Made by a program: the position numbers and the translations under genes | In this document: piece by piece, positions 15,803 to 23,553 of the stretch | Layout of the letters: each line of letters begins with the position of its first letter | How positions within the stretch are numbered: the first letter of the stretch is position 1 | The notes under the pieces: generated by a model | What the model was told of the DNA's origin: nothing | The model's database searches: none | The model's input: only the letters and a program-made list of their open reading frames with translations | Source: Candidatus Defluviibacterium haderslevense | Lineage (GTDB): Bacteria; Bacteroidota; Bacteroidia; Chitinophagales; Saprospiraceae | NCBI GenBank assembly: GCA_016712225.1 | Contig: JADJRL010000001.1 | Location: 1 to 23,587, forward strand | Length of the DNA stretch: 23,587 bases | Direction: 5' to 3'

Positions 15803-17170
15803 ATGAGGGGTAAATTAACTTTTGGTAGTGTATGTTCAGGAATTGAGGCTTCTCAATTAGCTTTTGCTCCTTTTGGGTATGAGCAATTGTGGAGTTCTGA
15901 AATTGCAGAATTTCCATCAAAAGTTTTACACCATCATTATCCTAATATTCCCAATTTAGGCGACATGACGGAACTTCCTGATTTAATACTAAGAGGTAGT
16001 GTTCAAGCACCTGATTTGTTTTGTGGTGGCACACCATGTCAAGCATTTTCTCTTGCAGGGTGGAAAAATGGTTTAGCAGACAAAAGAGGACAACTCACAA
16101 TTAAATTCATCGAAATTGCAAATGCAATTGATGAAATTAGAGCAAAAGAAAAAAAAGACCGTTCAATAGTTCTTTGGGAAAATGTTGAGGGTGTACTGAA
16201 TGACAAAACAAATGCTTTTGGAAATTTTATAGCAGGACTTGCAGGATTTGACGATGAAATTAAAGTAAGTAAGTGGACAAAATCAGGTTATTTAGAAGGA
16301 CCAAATAGAAATGTTGCTTGGCGTGTTATTGACGCGAAATATTTCGGTTTAGCTCAACAACGTAAACGACTTTATGTACTTGCTGGAGGTAAAGACTTTC
16401 GACCAGACCAAGTGCTTTTTGAATTTGACAACCGAAATATTGTAAAGACATTAAAGGCATCAAAACAAGATAGATCAAAAGGACCCATTTTTAATCTGTT
16501 TTCTGATGGTATTCAAACTAATGAAATACCTGACAAAAAAGTATTTTACAAGGGGGAAACAAAGTTTGAAATATTTAGAGAATATACAGATTGTCTATAT
16601 TCAGCTTACGGAACTAAATGGAACGGTAATGCAGCAGCCTACAACGGCTCATTATACATTTCACAAGATGATAGAATTAGAAGATTTACACCATTGGAAT
16701 GCGAAAGATTAATGGGATTTCCTGATAATTATACAACCGTTAGTGGAAACAGTGATACAAATCGTTTTCAAGCAATTGGAAACTCTTGGGCTGTCCCAGT
16801 TGTAAAGTGGATTGGAAACCAAATTGACAATTTTTTAAAACAAAAAAACAATCAAGAAGTAACTTGTTGGAACAAATCAGCCAGAAGGACAACCAATAAT
16901 TTAAGTGCAGACTTGTATCTCTTAGACAAAGTAATTTTAATAAATCATAAATTATATCTCAACAGTTCAACAGTTCCAAACACTCCAATTGAAAGCACAA
17001 TCGAAGATATAGTTCAAATTGATAATGTGCCTGAAAAGTTTTATTTAAGTGCTCAAGCGTGTAGAGGAATTTTAAGGCGAAAACAAGAAAGAGATTTAAA
17101 AATGAATTCCCAACTTGAAGTACTAATGACAATAATTAGTCAAAAAGAGCGAACTCTTCTAGAAGTATGA
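15803..17170 (+). CDS. DNA (cytosine-5) methyltransferase of the restriction system
   Basis: A 455-residue C5 methyltransferase that protects the host from the adjacent endonuclease using S-adenosylmethionine. Motif I is FGSVCSGIEASQLAF; motif IV GGTPCQAFS has the catalytic C79; motif VI is WENVEGV with E126-N127; motif VIII is QQRKRLYVLAG. The target recognition region spans about residues 200-290. The late motifs are LMGFPDNYT and RFQAIGNSWAVPVV. After motif X an extension of about 120 residues contains FYLSAQACRGILRRKQERD, a tail seen in phage-type Dcm-like enzymes. It follows the endonuclease by 59 bp and has its own promoter. Confidence 0.93.
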   Translation: MRGKLTFGSVCSGIEASQLAFAPFGYEQLWSSEIAEFPSKVLHHHYPNIPNLGDMTELPDLILRGSVQAPDLFCGGTPCQAFSLAGWKNGLADKRGQLTIKFIEIANAIDEIRAKEKKDRSIVLWENVEGVLNDKTNAFGNFIAGLAGFDDEIKVSKWTKSGYLEGPNRNVAWRVIDAKYFGLAQQRKRLYVLAGGKDFRPDQVLFEFDNRNIVKTLKASKQDRSKGPIFNLFSDGIQTNEIPDKKVFYKGETKFEIFREYTDCLYSAYGTKWNGNAAAYNGSLYISQDDRIRRFTPLECERLMGFPDNYTTVSGNSDTNRFQAIGNSWAVPVVKWIGNQIDNFLKQKNNQEVTCWNKSARRTTNNLSADLYLLDKVILINHKLYLNSSTVPNTPIESTIEDIVQIDNVPEKFYLSAQACRGILRRKQERDLKMNSQLEVLMTIISQKERTLLEV

Positions 17171-17434
17171 CAAGTAACGCCACCATATAAAAACTTAGTA
17201 AAGGTTGAGTCCAGAGTAATATTAAATCACAAAGACGAGTGTGCCATATAAATTGTACCATACATTAAATTGTAGCCTCTAAATTTTAATCGTCTTTACT
17301 TTCTTAAATTCCAATTGTTTGATTTTTCATTTTAATAATTTATACGTGAGTAATTAATATATTTCTTTAAAAAGTGTCCCCTAATTGGTCCCCTTTTAAA
17401 TATTGACGTTATAATAAATTGATTATCAATATAT
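17171..17434. other. Right end of element A, gene-free
   Basis: About 260 bp between the methyltransferase stop and attR. No gene is seen. It contains the right-hand doubled GTCCCCT motif (separate entry) in A+T-rich DNA. Confidence 0.5.
17376..17396 (+). repeat. Candidate integrase arm site, right end of element A
   Basis: GTCCCCT-N5-GTCCCCTTT, the same two-copy motif and 12-bp period as at 3548-3568 beside the integrase gene, here 38 bp inside attR. Presence at both ends fits arm sites needed for recombination. Confidence 0.55.
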
Positions 17435-17458
17435 GTTCGAATCCGCTCTCGACCTCAA
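17435..17458 (+). repeat. attR of element A / left att of element B
   Basis: A perfect 24-bp copy of the tRNA-Cys 3' end (3401-3424). No tRNA body precedes it, so it is not a second tRNA gene. It is the right boundary of element A and, because an integrase gene follows 181 bp later, also the left junction of element B. Confidence 0.9.
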
Positions 17459-17466
17459 AAAGTATT

Positions 17467-17503
17467 TCCCTTTATCAATTATGGTAAAGGGATTTTTTAT
17501 TTT
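17467..17503 (+). terminator. Rho-independent terminator at the left end of element B
   Basis: TCCCTTTATC/GGTAAAGGGA (10 bp with one G-T pair, loop AATTAT) is followed by TTTTTTATTTT. It has the same place and form as the terminator behind tRNA-Cys in element A. It would have served the tRNA before element A entered. Confidence 0.85.
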
Positions 17504-17580
17504 AGTCTCATTATCAATGCTTTATGAAAATATAGGCATTTTACTTTATCACCCTTTATAAAGGATAATAAACTAATTTG

Positions 17581-17599
17581 TACACCTAAAACTACACCT
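17581..17599 (+). repeat. Candidate integrase arm site of element B
   Basis: TACACCT-N5-TACACCT has the same 12-bp period and the same place before the integrase as the GTCCCCT pair of element A, but a different sequence. No second copy was found to the right, in line with loss of the far end of element B. Confidence 0.4.
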
Positions 17600-17615
17600 G
17601 AATGGATATTTATAT

Positions 17616-17623
17616 TATATTTG
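17616..17623 (+). promoter_or_regulatory. -7 box of the element B integrase promoter
   Basis: TATATTTG matches TAnnTTTG, 16 bp before the integrase ATG and just after the doubled TACACCT motif. Binding of the integrase there could block its own transcription. Confidence 0.5.
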
Positions 17624-17639
17624 AGTATAAATTCTATTC

Positions 17640-18995
17640 ATGAAACAAAATCATTTCTTTGAATTAAAATCTAATGGTGATCCTTCTAAAGAAACTTCAA
17701 TCCGATACAGAAGCCATTTTAATGGTGGGAGGTTTATATACGGAACAGGTGTCAAAATATACCCAGAATTGTGGGACAAAATCAATCAGAAACCAATTAA
17801 AGACAAAGGTATAATCAGGGAATATAAAACCCAGATCCCTAATTTGGATTCATTGCTTACCAATATTGAAATCAGATTGAACAATATTACCAACGAAGTT
17901 GATGGATATTTAAGTAATTGTAAATTCAATAGTCAGGCTATAAATGAACGAGATCTTAAAAACCGACTAAATGCTAATATTAAGCAATCTGAGAACACAA
18001 TAAAAGAAAGTCCTAAAAAACTTAAAAAAGAAATTAATGGTGAAAAAATTGATAAAAATTTCATTTGTGACTATTTAATTGCATTTATTTATGAAATTAG
18101 GAATGGCTCTAGGACAATTGCAACTGGAAAAAGTAAAGGTAATAGATACACTTTGGGTACAATTAAAAATTATTCTGGACTTCTTGTACAGTTAAAAAGT
18201 TTTGAATATTCAAAAAATCAAAAATTAAAATGGACAGATCTCTCCATTACGTTTTATAACGATTTTCTGCTTTTTGGCAATACCAATAAACTTAGTAAAA
18301 ATTTTATTGGCAGACTAATTAAGCAATTAAAAGTTATTTCCCAAGCGTCAATGGACGAAAATATTCACACAAACAATATATTCAGGGATAGAAGATTTGA
18401 AACACTTTCTGAAAGAGTTATGAATATCGCATTGACTGAACAAGAGCTTGAAAGCCTTTATAATTTGGACCTACCAATAGATTCCAACTTGAACTTAATC
18501 CGTGATCTCTTTTTGGTGGGGTGTTATACAGCTCAAAGATGGAGTGATTATAGTAAATTAACCGAAACAAACATTCATGACAACAAAATAATCCTTATTC
18601 AACAAAAAGGCAAAGAAAAAATAATTATCCCTATAAAACCAAATTTAAAAACAATTCTGAATAAATATCCAAATGGATTTCCAAAGATAGCAGAACAAAC
18701 CTTTAACATTAAAATTAAAGAGATAGGAGAAAAAGCAGGATTCACAAATTTAGTTCAAATTAAAAAAACAAAAGGAGGAATAACAGAGGTTAATGAATAT
18801 CCTAAGTATGAACTTATTTCATCCCATACAGCACGAAGGACAGGAGCTACATTAATGTTTAAAGATAATATCCCTGCACTTGCAATTATGAAATTTACAG
18901 GACATAAAACTGAATCCAGTTTTATGAAATACATAATGATAGATGAAGAAGAAAATGCGAAATTACTTGAGAATCATCATTATTTTAATTCATAA
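17640..18995 (+). CDS. Tyrosine recombinase (integrase) of element B
   Basis: A 451-residue enzyme of the same family as the integrase at 3595. Catalytic residues are R300 (GCYTAQRWSDY), H396-x-x-R399 (SHTARRTGA), H422 (GHKTESSF) and Y431 (FMKYI). The N-terminal arm domain includes HFNGGRFIYGTGVKIYPELW. The reading frame is intact, so it may still be active and could act on the shared attachment core, although its own right att site was not found. It lies beside the internal copy of the tRNA end and is followed 15 bp later by the unknown ORF. Confidence 0.94.
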   Translation: MKQNHFFELKSNGDPSKETSIRYRSHFNGGRFIYGTGVKIYPELWDKINQKPIKDKGIIREYKTQIPNLDSLLTNIEIRLNNITNEVDGYLSNCKFNSQAINERDLKNRLNANIKQSENTIKESPKKLKKEINGEKIDKNFICDYLIAFIYEIRNGSRTIATGKSKGNRYTLGTIKNYSGLLVQLKSFEYSKNQKLKWTDLSITFYNDFLLFGNTNKLSKNFIGRLIKQLKVISQASMDENIHTNNIFRDRRFETLSERVMNIALTEQELESLYNLDLPIDSNLNLIRDLFLVGCYTAQRWSDYSKLTETNIHDNKIILIQQKGKEKIIIPIKPNLKTILNKYPNGFPKIAEQTFNIKIKEIGEKAGFTNLVQIKKTKGGITEVNEYPKYELISSHTARRTGATLMFKDNIPALAIMKFTGHKTESSFMKYIMIDEEENAKLLENHHYFNS

Positions 18996-19010
18996 TCAAT
19001 AATTATTCAA

Positions 19011-19994
19011 ATGAAAATACAGGATATATATAAACAATTGACTAAACTTCCACTAGAAGATGTATATTCTACAAATTTTGCGAACAAAATCATTACAAGC
19101 GAACTCCTTAATTTAAAAATGCAATCATTTCAGCTTTATTATTCCGACTGTAATGAATTTAATAAAAGAAAGATAAAAGATTTTACAGAAACTATTGAAG
19201 ATATAATTGAAAATGAGAATTTAAAAGTTTTTCCATCTTACTTAGAAATTTATTTAGATAAGCTATACAGGCCAAATGGTTTAAAAAATTACGGATATAA
19301 TTCTGTACTTCAATTGATAATTTCTAGTGAACTAGAAATTAATCAAAATCGCTATGAGTTGGTCAGTAAATTTGAAGAAAAATTAATACAAAAACCTTGG
19401 TTAACTTCAAATGATAAAAAACTGTGGACCGACTTTAAAGAGAAAAGAAATAGAGTACTTATAATTGAAGAATATATCTATTCACTTGAACAAGATTTAC
19501 GAAATGACTTTTCAATAAATAGCTATGATCCTTTAGAAGAATCCAAATACCTTGAAATTCATACAAAGCACATAAATGCATTAAAATTAGAAATTGCAGA
19601 GATTAATTTGTTTGAAAACAGTAAAGATAAGATACCATATTTAGAAATGTTAATTGCATACTTCTTTGAATTGTCAAAAATACCTGTAAACTATTGGAAT
19701 AGATCTAATGAAAAATTATCAGGAAAAGTTTAGAAAAATTCAACAAACATTTAAATTGAATTTACTACATCAATTCGGCATAATTGAATTTTTAAAGCAA
19801 GTTTGGACAAAAATAATGTTTCTATGGGATTGGAATTTCTACTTGAAAAACTAATAAATGAACCTCATGGTTCAATACAACCAAGATTATCGTCCAAACA
19901 AGACCCTAAACTTAGGACTAAATCTGCTGATAAAAAATTACAAGAATTCTTAGATAATTTTAAATTGGAAATAGACAAAATCAAATTGCCATAA
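19011..19994 (+). CDS. Conserved unknown protein of the integrase module (element B), two frameshifts
   Basis: Homolog of the protein at 4973. The first frame (19011-19733) covers the N-terminal about 240 residues. A second frame (about 19706-19800) reads KLNLLHQFGIIEFLKQVW, and a third gives DKNNVSMGLEFLLEKL through to EFLDNFKLEIDKIKLP at 19994. One frame break is near 19705-19735 and the other at TTTGGAC (19802), where one extra G would restore VWDKNN as in the intact copy (KVWDLNN). The joined length is about 328 residues, longer than the 254 of its homolog, mostly in the N-terminal part. Either sequencing error or true decay of the truncated element could explain the breaks. Confidence 0.7.
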
Positions 19995-20012
19995 CAATTA
20001 ATTTTCAATCTT

Positions 20013-20034
20013 AGGGAATCCTCATGTTTTCCCT
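20013..20034 (+). promoter_or_regulatory. Candidate control site before the HTH gene (element B)
   Basis: AGGGAATCC...TTTTCCCT, similar in place and form to the site at 5757-5777 in element A. Confidence 0.25.
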
Positions 20035-20072
20035 ACTCACATTCGCCATAAATTTGATTCAAATATTAAATT

Positions 20073-20363
20073 ATGGAAATTACTCTAATAACGAATGATC
20101 AACTCCAGTATCTGATTAATGAAGTAGTTAAGAGGCTTGAAACTATTATAGTTGATTCCAAAAGGAACGACGGTACCACTAAAGAATGGTTAAGTGCAAA
20201 AGAGGTCTGCTCGATTTTGCAAATTAGCAACACAACTCTGCAATGCATGGTCCAATCAAGGAATATTAAAAAATATAAGATTAATAGACGTATCATGTTT
20301 AAAAATGATCAGATTGATAGTTCAATGATAAGGATTGTCTCTAAAAGATTGCAACAAAAATGA
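20073..20363 (+). CDS. Excisionase-like helix-turn-helix protein (element B)
   Basis: A 96-residue homolog of the HTH protein at 5822, with the same organisation: ITNDQLQYLINEVVKRLETI, then KEWLSAKEVCSILQISNTTL and a recognition region (IKKYKINRRIMFKNDQID). The W-x-x-x-G of the element A protein is changed (CMVQSRNIKK), so the wing differs and DNA preference may too. It is the last gene of element B; no primase follows. Confidence 0.72.
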   Translation: MEITLITNDQLQYLINEVVKRLETIIVDSKRNDGTTKEWLSAKEVCSILQISNTTLQCMVQSRNIKKYKINRRIMFKNDQIDSSMIRIVSKRLQQK

Positions 20364-20524
20364 ATCAAGGGTCTATTATTAATATATTAAAATTTTAAAC
20401 AGTGCATTTTACAAAATTCAAAGCAGTATAAAATTAGGAATAGAATATTATGAAAAAATGCAAATACTCGTTATCATAATTACGAATAGTTCTGAGGGCA
20501 AAATTTATTTCTAGTTATAAATTA
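20364..20524. other. Probable truncated right side of element B
   Basis: A+T-rich sequence without a gene. I searched by eye for the tRNA-end core (GTTCGAATCC or CTCTCGACCTC) and for TACACCT pairs and found neither, so the right boundary of element B is lost or changed. Confidence 0.4.
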
Positions 20525-20738
20525 TTAAAATAGATTTTTATTGTGCTCAATTTTTAACTTATTGAATCTACCAAAATTAAAGGGTCCACCAACTGTCTCA
20601 ATGTAAAAGTTTCCATTTCTAGATCCTTTGGGTTTCTTCAATTTTGAGTAATTTGTCATCCGTAACTATATCTTCAGATGTTGAATTCAAATGCATACTC
20701 CAAGTTTTACCTTCCTTAATTTCATCCGTTCCTATAAA
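20525..20738 (-). pseudogene. Fragment of an unrecognised protein, frameshifted
   Basis: Two frames with protein-like content join: FIGTDEIKEGKTWSMHLNST...DKLLKIEE, then KPKGSRNGNFYIETVGGPFN, FGRFNKLKIEHNKNLF and TAA (20525-20527). The residue pattern is too regular for chance ORFs. A stop codon lies right before the first residue given, so this may be a truncated gene end, or a short gene from ATG 20694-20696. No family is recognised. It is downstream of the kinase gene on the same strand. Confidence 0.4.
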
Positions 20739-20779
20739 TTATATTAATTACTATAATGAAGAAAAACCTATATAGTTGT

Positions 20780-21482
20780 TTACTTAATATCCTTTACAAT
20801 TTTTTTACCACTCACCATTTCCTGAATCCATAATTTTGCAACATAAGTTAACGGTGCATTTATCCACCTAGTAACGGTGATCTGTGCATTTTGTATATTT
20901 TTAGTGATATCAACACCTTCGGAATTATCTATAATGCCATACTTATTACCAAACACGCTAAACAACATTCCCATTTGGCTGCTATGTCGATGCCATTTGA
21001 TGACGGCAATATCTTCTGGAATACTTTGTGCTGCATTAGCAGTGTTCCATTTCAAAGTAGTTTCCAAATTAGTGTTGACAAATATCACATACTGATCATA
21101 ACCAACTTCCTTTAATTGTGTATAATGTTTCTTGATTGTTGATATATCAGAGGCAGTCCCAGATATTATTAAACCCATTCTGCCTTCAATATATCTATCC
21201 AAAGATCTACAGGTGATATCCTTTACCTTTTTACTGACTGGACCTATAATGCCAACTGCATCGTTGATATGTGCTAAATTCAATGTGTCTGTTATCTTTT
21301 TAACACATCAATAAAAGCTGCATCAGTTTCCACTAATTTTAGCCCATATGAAGTTAATGCCAGTTTGTCAATCATATATGATTTACTTGCTTCTGATCCA
21401 CCGACTATAAATATGGCTTTAAATATATTTGGATCATACTGACGGCGGCAAATACTTCATGAATTAATTCATTCAGTTTCAT
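20780..21482 (-). CDS. Phage-type P-loop kinase-like protein with altered P-loop, frameshifted
   Basis: The joined frames give about 235 residues from ATG 21480-21482: MKLNELIHEVFAA, then YDPNIFKAIFIVGGSEASKS, ETDAAFIDVLK, DRYIEGRMGLIISGTASD, LKEVGYDQYVIFVNTNLETT, FGNKYGIIDNSEG. The order of P-loop, R-x-GLII-x-GT, MIFVNT-like strand and IIDN-like end matches a putative kinase family known to me from T4-like phages. The usual P-loop GGPGSGKS appears here as GGSEASKS (residues 28-35 of the joined protein), so nucleotide binding may be changed. Two single-base breaks (near 21445 and 21302) can each be closed by one base in a homopolymer. Its start overlaps the upstream ORF by 14 bp. Confidence 0.6.
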
Positions 21483-21883
21483 TATCATTATTTAATTTTG
21501 GAAATATATATTTAAGATTATCAGATATTTGCAATTTATCAACGAATTGAGTTTTAAGTTGAAGTATTTCATCGTAGTAATTAATTTTTTTCTGAGTCCA
21601 GTGAGACCATAAAGCCATATTAAAAGATGGTTTATATTTCGTTTTATATATTGAAGTTCATCTTCCAGTTCTTGGATTTTTAATAAAAGTAACTTTCTGT
21701 ATTATTATTTATGAGATCAACAAATTGATTATATCGAAATTTCATATCATCTAAATTATCTTTATGAGATTTTATAGCCATTTTAAAATAATCACTTTGT
21801 TCATTAACATGATCCAATTTATGTTGCAGGACAATCATATCCCATACAAATTCAAAATGGGTTCCATTCTTTAAAATACTCAT
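21469..21883 (-). CDS. Coiled-coil-like unknown protein, frameshifted
   Basis: The N-terminal frame (MSILKNGTHFEFVWDMIVLQ, then KMAIKSHKDNLDDMKFRYNQ) joins to KIQELEDELQYIKRNI and then to PSFNMALWSHWTQKKINYYD, ending DNLKYIFPKLNNDNETE at TGA 21469-21471. Two frame breaks are needed (near 21685 and 21640). The joined length is about 138 residues, mostly helical with heptad-like spacing. No family is recognised. The 14-bp overlap with the kinase start suggests translational coupling, and the pair looks phage-derived. Confidence 0.45.
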
Positions 21884-21949
21884 TTTAGCTATTTAAAACA
21901 TTGATATTAAAATTAGATCGTCTTTATTCATAGGAAACTTATTGTTGGG

Positions 21950-23082
21950 TTAGATATTTTCAAGAATTTTAATAATAGTCTTATCCAATTTTTCCCAAGG
22001 AAATTGATTTCTTCCAAAGTGTCCATAGGCTGCCGTTTCTTTATAAATTGGTCTCTTTAAATCCAATGCACTTATAATTCCATCTGGACGTAAATCAAAA
22101 ACTTTGGAGATTTGTTGTGCAATGAATTCATCAGCTTTACTACCAGTACCATGTGTATTCAAATATATCGAAGTAGGTTCTGCTAGTCCAATAGCATATG
22201 ATATTTGAACTGTACATCGTTCAGCAAGTCCAGATGACACAATATGCTTGGCTACATATCGGGCAGCATAAGCAGCACTGCGGTCCACTTTGCTTGGATC
22301 TTTACCACTGAATGCACCGCCTCCATGAGGGCAACTACCACCATACGTATCTACGATAATCTTTCTACCAGTTAGTCCAGTATCTCCATGTGGACCACCT
22401 ATTGTAAAACTTCCAGAAGGATTGATTAATATTTTAAGATTTGAATCATTGAAATACTGATGAATGAGAGGAAGAATTAGCTCGCTTTTTAGGATGCGTG
22501 TAATTTCATCTTGACTGATTTCCTCTATATGTTGAGTAGACAACACAATGGTTTCAATTCCAATTGGTATATCATTTTATATGCCACAGTAACCTGACAT
22601 TTGGCATCTGGACGAATCCAGCTATAATTGCCACTTTTACGCATCTCTGTTAATCGCCTCATCAATTGATGAGATAAAGTAATTGGCAAAGGCATTAGTT
22701 CTTTGGTCTCTTTGCATGCATATCCAAACATGAGTCCTTGATCTCCAGCACCACCATCTAATACACTGTTATTTATCTCAGAAGACTGTTCATGTAGCAA
22801 ATTGATGTAAGCTGCAGTGGCATAATCAAATCCTACAACGGGATCATCATAACCAATTTGTCTAATAACATCTCTAGCGACTGCTACAACATCTACATGG
22901 GCTGTACTACATATTTCTCCTGCTATCACCAATTGTCCAGTAGTAATAAGACATTCGCAAGCGACTTTGGCATTCGGATCTAATTCGAGATAGGCATCAA
23001 GAATGGCATCTGAAATTTGGTCGGCCACTTTATCTGGATGGCCTTCGGAAACTGATTCACTAGTAAAAAGAAAATTATTCAT
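21950..23082 (-). CDS. metK: S-adenosylmethionine synthetase, one frameshift
   Basis: Makes S-adenosylmethionine from methionine and ATP; normally essential. The start at ATG 23080-23082 gives MNNFLFTSESVSEGHPDKVA. An upstream in-frame ATG at 23196 would add a tail foreign to the family. Motifs: SEGHPDKVADQISDA, the signature GAGDQGLMFGYA and GGGAFSGKDPSKVDRSAAYA. The single break is at a T run near 22576-22579, where one more base joins VTVAYK to NDIPIGIETIVLSTQ. The joined length is about 378 residues, normal for the family. The deletion fits a homopolymer error, since loss of this enzyme would be lethal unless another copy exists. Its product is the cofactor for the methyltransferase of the restriction system, but the two are not in one operon. 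Confidence 0.9.
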
Positions 23083-23230
23083 AACACTAAAAATTTTTAA
23101 CTTTTTAGCATCAAAACATGAAACGAGACAAACAGGTGGATTGGAATCCTTTTGACCTATTACAGCCCGCATCGCTTTACCACCGTAGTATTCCAAACGC
23201 GGTTGGTACCTATTTAAAGGTTCTTGATGC
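23083..23230 (-). promoter_or_regulatory. metK leader with possible structured RNA (SAM-I-like layout)
   Basis: The untranslated leader read on the minus strand has GCATC followed by AAGA, a short hairpin ACCT/AGGT, a C-A-A-C-C stretch, then GGTGGTAAAGC and GATGC. GCATC (23226-23230) can pair with GATGC (23169-23173) as a closing stem. The order P1-AAGA ... CAACC ... GGTG-x-TAA ... P1' is that of SAM-I riboswitches, which often precede metK. However, the kink-turn arm with its GG-GGCCC core is absent or much shortened. A second hairpin (CTAAAAA/TTTTTAG, 23087-23108) sits right before the start codon and could hide the ribosome site. Confidence 0.3.
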
Positions 23231-23343
23231 TTATAGAACTTATTCTATCTAACTTATTTCATAACAATAATTATTTAGATGAAGTTTTATTTAATAATAT
23301 ATTTGTATTTTAATTAACATTTAGAACAATTTGATTAGAAATT

Positions 23344-23553
23344 CTACCTAGGAAAATTTTTCCGCATAATGAGAATATCAGCTTGATTGGAATATTTAAC
23401 AATGTATACCTTAACATCAGATTGACTAGAATATTTTACTAAGACACCACCTTGAATTATCTGTTGATTTCTTTCTTCACTTTGATAATTGCAAAAGAAT
23501 ACTTTATAGTTTGCCTGACTTTCATAATCAACAATAAATACTTTTGCCCCCAT
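23344..23553 (-). CDS. Small DUF6150-like repeat protein (septoil-knot type)
   Basis: A 69-residue protein built of short repeats of the type V-[FY]-x-V-x-Y-x-S-Q-A-x-x-K-V: KVFIVDYESQANYKVFFCNY, then VLVKYSSQSDVKVYIVKYSN and QADILI. This is the pattern of DUF6150, proposed to fold as a 7(1) septoil knot; function is unknown. No signal peptide is seen. It is on the same strand as metK, upstream of the metK leader. Confidence 0.65.
   Translation of the reverse strand: MGAKVFIVDYESQANYKVFFCNYQSEERNQQIIQGGVLVKYSSQSDVKVYIVKYSNQADILIMRKNFPR

Noticed and set aside
17435..17458. Second tRNA-Cys gene
   Set aside because: Only the 3' 21 bases of the tRNA plus 3 flanking bases are present; no acceptor 5' strand, D arm or anticodon arm precedes them.
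20877..21314. Three overlapping plus-strand ORFs
   Set aside because: All are antisense to the kinase-like gene, whose conserved strands are on the minus strand.
23083..23196. N-terminal extension of metK from the ATG at 23196
   Set aside because: The extra residues (MEYYGGKAMRAVIGQ and on) do not belong to the MetK family; MNNFLFTSESVSEGHPDKV starts exactly where the family does.
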